From positions 6,098,017-6,162,016 of the forward strand of contig NC_080056.1 in NCBI RefSeq assembly GCF_026212465.1: a DNA stretch of 64,000 nucleotides, in the 5' to 3' direction. The position numbers were made by a program, and so were the translations under genes. This stretch comes from Amaranthus tricolor. Its lineage: Eukaryota > Streptophyta > Magnoliopsida > Caryophyllales > Amaranthaceae. The notes under the pieces were generated by a model that saw only the letters and a list, made by a program, of their open reading frames with translations, had not been told where the DNA came from and ran no database searches. Below are positions 58,713-64,000 of the stretch, piece after piece (position 1 is the stretch's first letter; every line of letters starts with the position of its first letter).

Positions 58713-59169
58713 ACCGCAGCTTTTCCATCTTCTGAAGGTTCTTGCAAAGCTTGTGAAAACCTTGACTTGCCTCTCCCGAGCGGATTGGGAACGGTGTCGA
58801 GGTTTGCGCACCATTTCTTACTCGTAAACTTTCAAGGATCCCACATTTGTCTTGTTTTCCAAGAAACCGAACAACGTACGAGGCTATGAACTTAGTACCT
58901 TCTTATTCTTCTCCTTCCTTTCACATTGCATTTTTGTCGTTTTTGGGCCACAAATTACCTTTCTTATCTGCATAGAATATAGAACATCACCATGAATTTC
59001 ACCATAATATTGAAAAATTTAAAAAAGTATGGTCTATTTGATTGTTGGTTTTAAATTTTTATAAACTATATCATATCATTTGCATGATGATGAAAGTTTT
59101 TTATTCTCAATTTTCTATTTTCTCTTAATAGCATCCTTTCATACGATAATGCACTATAATGAAATTTGG

Positions 59170-59960
59170 GAAGAAATGAATGTATTATAAATGGTGTGAC
59201 TTGAGTGTACAATTGATGTGTGCATTCATATGTGTAATTGATGGGATGGAATCCTATGGCATTGGTTAATAAGAGAATTAAGTTAGCAACTTAATGTTTG
59301 TGTGTTTAAAGTGTGATTTAATACTTGGAGTAATCATGGGAATTATGGGTCTTGATGATATTTAATGAAGAAGAGCAAAAGGTTTTTGAAGATGCTTTGC
59401 TATGTTTAGTCGAGCAGAAACTGACAGAAAGCACACGGAAGGTCGCTCAACCAGCTCGCTCGACCAAGCGAGCTCCTGAGTGGGTCGAGCAAACAAACAG
59501 AATACTTCCAGTAGCTTGTTGTAGCTCGCTCGACCGAGTGAGCCTTTGTTTTGGTCGAGCGAATCTTCTGACGATTCATAGGGTGCTGTTTTCGTCCCTT
59601 TAACTTATTGGAGCAGTTTCAAAGTGGTTAATACTCAGAATTAAGGTTGTAATATCATTGAATGTACTTAGTACTATAAATAGAGAGCTTTCATACTCAT
59701 CCATGAGAGATCAAACACAACCCCTAGCCAAACACATAGCCCTTTTATTTTATCTCTTACTCAATTGTAATACTTCATTTGTAAGAGTATTTTACTCCAT
59801 TGAAATAATATAAACAAGAAACTACACACTACGAAGGACGTAGCCATCATTGGGTGAACCTCCTTAAATCATTGTGTCATTTTACAATTTTATTTTTTTA
59901 TCAAACGTTTGTTAATTCATTGAAATTGTTATCGTTTATCAAAGTTCTTAACACCGTATC
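59170..59960 (+). mobile_element. Probable solo LTR with GCTCG motifs
   Basis: It contains GCTCGCTCGACCAAGCGAGC words (59440-59570), a TATA core (AGTACTATAAATAGAGAGC at about 59671), a leader with CTCATCCATGAGAGATC and a 3' part with GAAGGACGTAGCCATCATTG...TAAATCATTGTGTC. The last phrase is typical of the U5 end of many plant LTRs. No second LTR, primer site or coding region follows, so a solo LTR is the best reading. Exact ends were not found. Confidence 0.5.
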
Positions 59961-62399
59961 GAACTTGGCAAATTATTACAGAAACATGTCAAGTTTTTAA
60001 TTCACAGTTTTCTAAGTTAGATTCCTCAACCTAGTATCCCGCACAAGTTATCAGGGTTCGGGGAGGAGGATAGCGGATAGATCATACTCCTGTCCCCTCT
60101 AAAGAGAGGACAACCCTCCTAAAAGATAGATTCCTGAAAAGAGAAGGGTGAAAATTTATTCACAATTTTCTATTTCTGTGTAATACCACCCTTTTGAATG
60201 ATAATACGTTGAAATAAAATTTTTGAAGAAAATGAAATATTGAAGTATAACACGCGTTGAGAATTGAGTTTTGTCTTAACCGGAGCAAATATCAACTTCC
60301 TCAGATAAAGTCTTGTGATTGAATTTCACCTAGCTCTTCTCTTCCTTGTTACCTAGGTCTCATCTATAATCTAAATAAAAGAGTATAATAAGCATGACCA
60401 TCAAACTTAACAATTAACTAAATTTTTTTTACCAAAATTACATTAACTTTTTATTGCCATAATTAAAAATCATACCAACGACTAAAAGAGTAATATTATG
60501 GAGGAATTACATGATTTACCTGGATTTGTTGAGGAGTAAAGAATGGCTATGCCAAGTAGTCCGAATTTATAGACTAACATGAGGATAAAAGAATGAATTT
60601 GCCACGTCTGGTTTGGAATGTAATTTTTTTTACAAATATCTAAAGAGTAATACTTTCTCCGAACCAATTTAGATGTTCTATTTGCTTGGGCACAGTTACT
60701 AAGGATGGTGTGGGGTTTATTAAAAAGGGTAAGTAGTGAAGGATAAATAGTAAAGGGTAAGTAGTGAAGGGTAGTTGGGTAAGTAAGGTATATGGGGGTA
60801 TATTCGTAATTATTTGTGTGAACTAAGGATATTTAGGTAAAAAAAGATTGACAAAAATAGAAATGAGACAACTAAAAAGACTTTGACAAATAAAGAAATA
60901 TGTATTAGTAAATATTTGCTAAATATATATGTATAAACAATGGCAAATCTAAAATAAAATCAAATAATGTCATTCATATCATATCATACAATACTATACG
61001 GAAATTGAAAAATCTCCAAATGGCAATTTTATAGAGTTTTGCTAAATGGAGCATTTTTACTTGTACAAATGTGATTGTCTAATATTCAAAAGATTTTATT
61101 AAATTAATCATGATTTTAAGTATTAAAGGTAAGTTTTTAAAAAAATTTTATTAGATCAAATCATACAGTCATACATCATACAATATTATAAAAGAACATG
61201 AAAATTGCAAATGATCATTTTATAGAGCTATGCTAAATGAAAATATTTTTACATGTTCAAATGTGATTGTGGGACATTCAAATTATGTTCACTCCAATAT
61301 GCAATTGGATATTTCTTTAAATTTTTATTTATAGATATTTCCATACTAATAAACTTCGTGCATTGCTCGAGTTTGTATACTAGTATTATTATAAAATGTG
61401 TTTAATAAGAGTTGAACTTGGGTAGATGACATACAAACTATACTCCCCTCCCTCCAAATAGAGGGCGAGAGGAGTATGGTCAAATAAATTCCTTCAATTC
61501 TAAATATTTTTAATGGTGCATAATTATAAATTATATAAAAATATTAATAAAATTTACATTAAGATAAATTAAAAAAAATTTAACTATTTTTGACTTTATA
61601 TTAAAAACAAAATATAAAATAAAATTCATTAATAAATAATATTAAAAATACAAGAGGGAAAGTTACTTTGAAATAATGAAATGTAAGGAATATCATTCTT
61701 TTAAATATTGATCTTATTTATCAATAAAGCTTCGATCATTTCGGCCTTGATTTGGGATATAGGCCGAATTGCTACTTGCTAGCCACACACGATACATCAC
61801 AATACCAAGATTTTTTTGGTTCATTTCTTTACTCATACATATATGATCGGATTAAAACTGATACGATTAATCATTTTTCCTCCGTTTTTTATAAAAAAGT
61901 TTTTACTTTTTATTTTAAGTGTCCTATCTGTTATTCTCATAAGAAATTTTTTTATTTACAAATTTTGGACATAGATAATCTTATTCATCTTCATTTTAAA
62001 AATTTAAATAATGTTTATGGCATCCACATATATTCTACTAACTTCATATTAACATTTTTATTTTTATATTCTTCATGGTTTCTATATGTTTCCTACTAAC
62101 TTTATAATAATATTTTTTATTTGTTGTGGTCCTTATATTTTTTCCACTAACTTTCTTTTTATATTTTTTAATGTTTATTGTACCCACGTTTTCTACACTA
62201 AATTTATTATTTAATAAGTAAAATATTATATTCATTATCTTAAAAGTTCTATTTTTTTTAAATTGCCGTAAATATTTTTTGTGGGAACTTTATTAACGAA
62301 CGGTGGAAATAAATTCATAAGTATGATAGCCACTTAACCACCACAAGTATCATAATTCATGTTGATTGCATAATTTGCATTGCTATCCTGTAGACGCTC
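59961..62399. other. Gene-free AT-rich region
   Basis: No supportable gene. A block at about 60050-60145 (GGGTTCGGGGAGGAGGATAG...CCCTCTAAAGAGAGGAC) looks like another decayed LINE/SINE tail. Short direct repeats of AAGGGTAAGTAGTGAAGG occur at 60725-60775. A phrase ending AAATGTGATTG is repeated near 61070 and 61266 (TTTTATAGAG(T/C)T(T/A)TGCTAAATG), a diverged duplication of about 150 bp. Confidence 0.4.
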
Positions 62400-62535
62400 A
62401 CGAGCGTCTAAAAGCATAAGCATGTAAAATCAACTGCTTTCTTTTATTTCTTTCTGTAAAGGGAGTATAAGAATGGATTATCAGTTACCTTTTCTCACCC
62501 AAACCCTACTTTTAGGCGGGATATTAAGTGTAAAT
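62400..62535 (+). mobile_element. SINE-like element, diverged second copy
   Basis: It aligns to 52700-52856 through AAAATC(A/G)AC(T/C)GCTTTCTT, GGAGTA(T/C)A, TCTCACCCAAACCCTACTT and GGCGGGATATTAAGTGTA. It has no simple-repeat tail left. Confidence 0.4.
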
Positions 62536-63134
62536 ATCTATAAGGCGTGCAGTTTAGAATATGACACGTGGCTGTTAGACACGTTGTCAACCATCGAAAA
62601 TTATTGTTTGTAACGCTTCTTTTGTTGAAAGGCGCCATCTTTTTGCATTTAAAAGCCATGTGATATTAATAAATCTAAACATGTGTAGGATACTAGACCT
62701 CACATGGCCTCTTAAATTAAGGAGTCTTAGGTATTAATTTTAACATTGCTTGTGTATTACTTAAAATTATTTGTTTTTAGTCCTTAAACTCTAAAAATTC
62801 AAATATAAACAAGTTTTCACAAAACATTGTAAATATTTCACCAACATTGAATATAAGTATTGGGATTATTTCAAATTAAAAAAAAGTAGATAAATCATTT
62901 AGTTGTTAGAACTTAAATATATAGGCATAGACAGTCCAAAAATGGAGAACAAGAGAATAGTAATCTATTCACATGTTAAAAAAGATTTATTATTAAAATC
63001 AATTGATAGAAATAAAATTTACTTCTCAAGTCTATAACGTAATACACTTTTTTTTCGAACAATTCACATAAAATAACGAATACTTTGTTCTTTACCAATA
63101 GTGAACACAAAAACCAAAGTTACTTAATTACATA

Positions 63135-63400
63135 CTTCCTTCGTTCTGAAATACTCGTTACACTTTAGTTATTTATACTATCCATCGTTCAAGCTTATTT
63201 TACTTATTACGACTAAAGTCTAAGAAAAACATATAGTCAAGCGACATCTTGTTTGAATTGTCTAATCATATACTTTCATAATATTAACTTTTTAAATATT
63301 TTTTAGATGTGTATATTATTCAATATATAAATAATTAAAGTAACACACTGAATTATCTAACAGTAAAATATAACTAAGTAGAGTGGAAAAAAAGAATTAT
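63135..63400. mobile_element. Stowaway-like MITE upstream of the sulfotransferase gene
   Basis: It starts CTTCCTTCGTTCTGAAATAC and contains CATACTTTCATAATATTAAC followed by TTTTTAAATATT and AGATGTGTATA, matching 50926-51300. It ends about 300 bp before the sulfotransferase start codon, so it is part of the upstream regulatory region. Confidence 0.5.
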
Positions 63401-63611
63401 ATACTATAATCATACTCCAAGCCTTTGGGTGGCCTTTCCTCTCCCCCAAAAGCTCATACCCTACTCTAAACTATAAAAGCTCCATATTATTAGAGGAGTT
63501 GGTAATAATAATTGTTTAGGTGGACATATATACATAATAAATCAAATAAGGTACACCTACCAAAACACACCCACATCATCTACCAAGTGACCACTTTGAC
63601 AGGAGTAATAT

Positions 63612-63613
<2 letters not shown>

Positions 63614-63648
<35 letters not shown>

Positions 63649-63650
63649 CT
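63614..63650 (+). promoter_or_regulatory. (AT)n run ending in a TATA-like box before the sulfotransferase
   Basis: About 16 AT units end in TATATAAATC at 63639-63648, some 50 bp before the start codon at 63697. The end of the run sits where a TATA box would be expected, so the microsatellite may double as the core promoter. Confidence 0.45.
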
Positions 63651-63696
63651 TACCTCTTGATTTCCATACACAAATCCTTCCCTTCTACACACCACA

Positions 63697-64000
63697 ATGA
63701 ATAATGAAAATCTAGGAAATGAAGAAACACAAGTGGATGAACAAGTTCAACACCTTATACAAACTAATCCAAAGGTAACTTATATTCTAAATAACAAACA
63801 TGAATTAGTTAATTACCAAGGTTTTTGGCATCCATGTTCACCACATTACCTCAAAACTATTCTCCTCTTTCAATCCCACTTTCGAGCTCGAAACACAGAC
63901 ATAATCATAGCTAGTTTTCCTAAAACTGGCACGACTTGGTTAAAATCTTTACTCTTTAGTATAGTTAACCGTTTTAACTACCCAATAACGGAAACCCCTT
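63697..64000 (+). CDS. Cytosolic sulfotransferase (SOT), 5' part
   Basis: The first 101 codons are in the window and the frame is open to the right edge. Plant SOTs are usually single-exon genes of ~330 aa that transfer sulfate from PAPS to hydroxyl groups of small molecules such as desulfoglucosinolates, flavonoids, brassinosteroids or jasmonates. The diagnostic 5'-phosphosulfate-binding loop is present as SFPKTGTTWLKSLLFSIV at residues 75-92, with the catalytic Lys in PKTGTTW. The preceding segment (YQGFWHPCSPHYLKTILLFQSHF) matches the usual family N-terminus. The start is the first ATG after a short leader that follows a TATA-like AT run. The substrate cannot be guessed because the acceptor-binding part lies outside. 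Confidence 0.9.
   Translation, partial: MNNENLGNEETQVDEQVQHLIQTNPKVTYILNNKHELVNYQGFWHPCSPHYLKTILLFQSHFRARNTDIIIASFPKTGTTWLKSLLFSIVNRFNYPITETP

Larger units (their letters stand above)
57284..58889 (+). pseudogene. Unidentified gene-like fragment interrupted by a hAT element
   Basis: I do not recognise this protein. A possible exon starts after an acceptor-like ATTCTAG at 57283 and is open up to 57362, where the hAT element begins. After the element ends (58712) and one copy of the target duplication is discounted, the frame resumes and stays open to the stop just after 58886. The pieces encode a Ser/Gln-rich stretch (SESAQARSQKQSTPTLFLP) and then SSEGSCKACENLDLPLPS. An open frame and preserved phase suggest former coding DNA, but there is no start codon, no other exon and no family match. 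It could also be chance. Confidence 0.3.

Noticed and set aside
61752..62099. 115-codon plus-strand frame rich in Phe, Tyr and Ser
   Set aside because: AT-rich composition alone explains it; no motif, no splice or promoter support.

Overview
The window looks like nuclear DNA of a dicot plant. It is AT-rich, its genes have many GT-AG introns, and the proteins match plant-only or plant-typed families: UGT74-type glucosyltransferases, a POLYCHOME/UVI4-OSD1 cell-cycle protein, an ARID-HMG protein, a plastid cyclophilin, a plant ILK/Raf-like kinase and a cytosolic sulfotransferase. The gaps are filled with plant transposons (Ty1/copia, RTE-type LINE, hAT, Mutator and Stowaway MITEs). I cannot fix the species; no feature here is diagnostic of one family.

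Layout, left to right. (1) 1-3531 (+): last four exons of an ARID-HMG gene with an eroded HMG box. (2) 4464-6462 (-): two-exon TFIIS elongation factor. (3) 8041-10850 (+): three-exon LSM6, divergent from TFIIS. (4) 11427-13590 and 16552-18817 (+): tandem UGT74-like glycosyltransferases sharing one intron position. (5) 21639-24278 (+): UVI4/OSD1-like APC/C inhibitor whose 3' end is duplicated just downstream. (6) 28671-31891 (+): seven-exon chloroplast cyclophilin of the ROC4/CYP20-3 type. (7) 33740-50172 (-): eleven-exon integrin-linked-kinase-like gene, 16.4 kb long because its first intron carries a 4.75-kb copia element in antisense. (8) 50173-63696: transposon-rich, with one unidentified gene-like fragment split by a hAT element that is itself split by an RTE LINE. 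(9) 63697-64000 (+): 5' end of a sulfotransferase that runs off the edge.

The genes do not form a pathway; this is ordinary mixed plant gene space. The two UGTs are the only functional cluster. All exon models were built by hand from splice signals, reading-frame phase and similarity to family members known to me. The complete genes close in phase across every junction: 350 aa TFIIS, 91 aa LSM6, 465 and 472 aa UGTs, 216 aa UVI4-like, 251 aa cyclophilin and 472 aa ILK. I found no clear evidence of a new biological system. The most informative observations are the dated nested insertions with target duplications, a coding-broken copia element with nearly identical LTRs, a GC-AG intron in the kinase, the duplicated 3' end of the UVI4-like gene and the degenerate HMG box.
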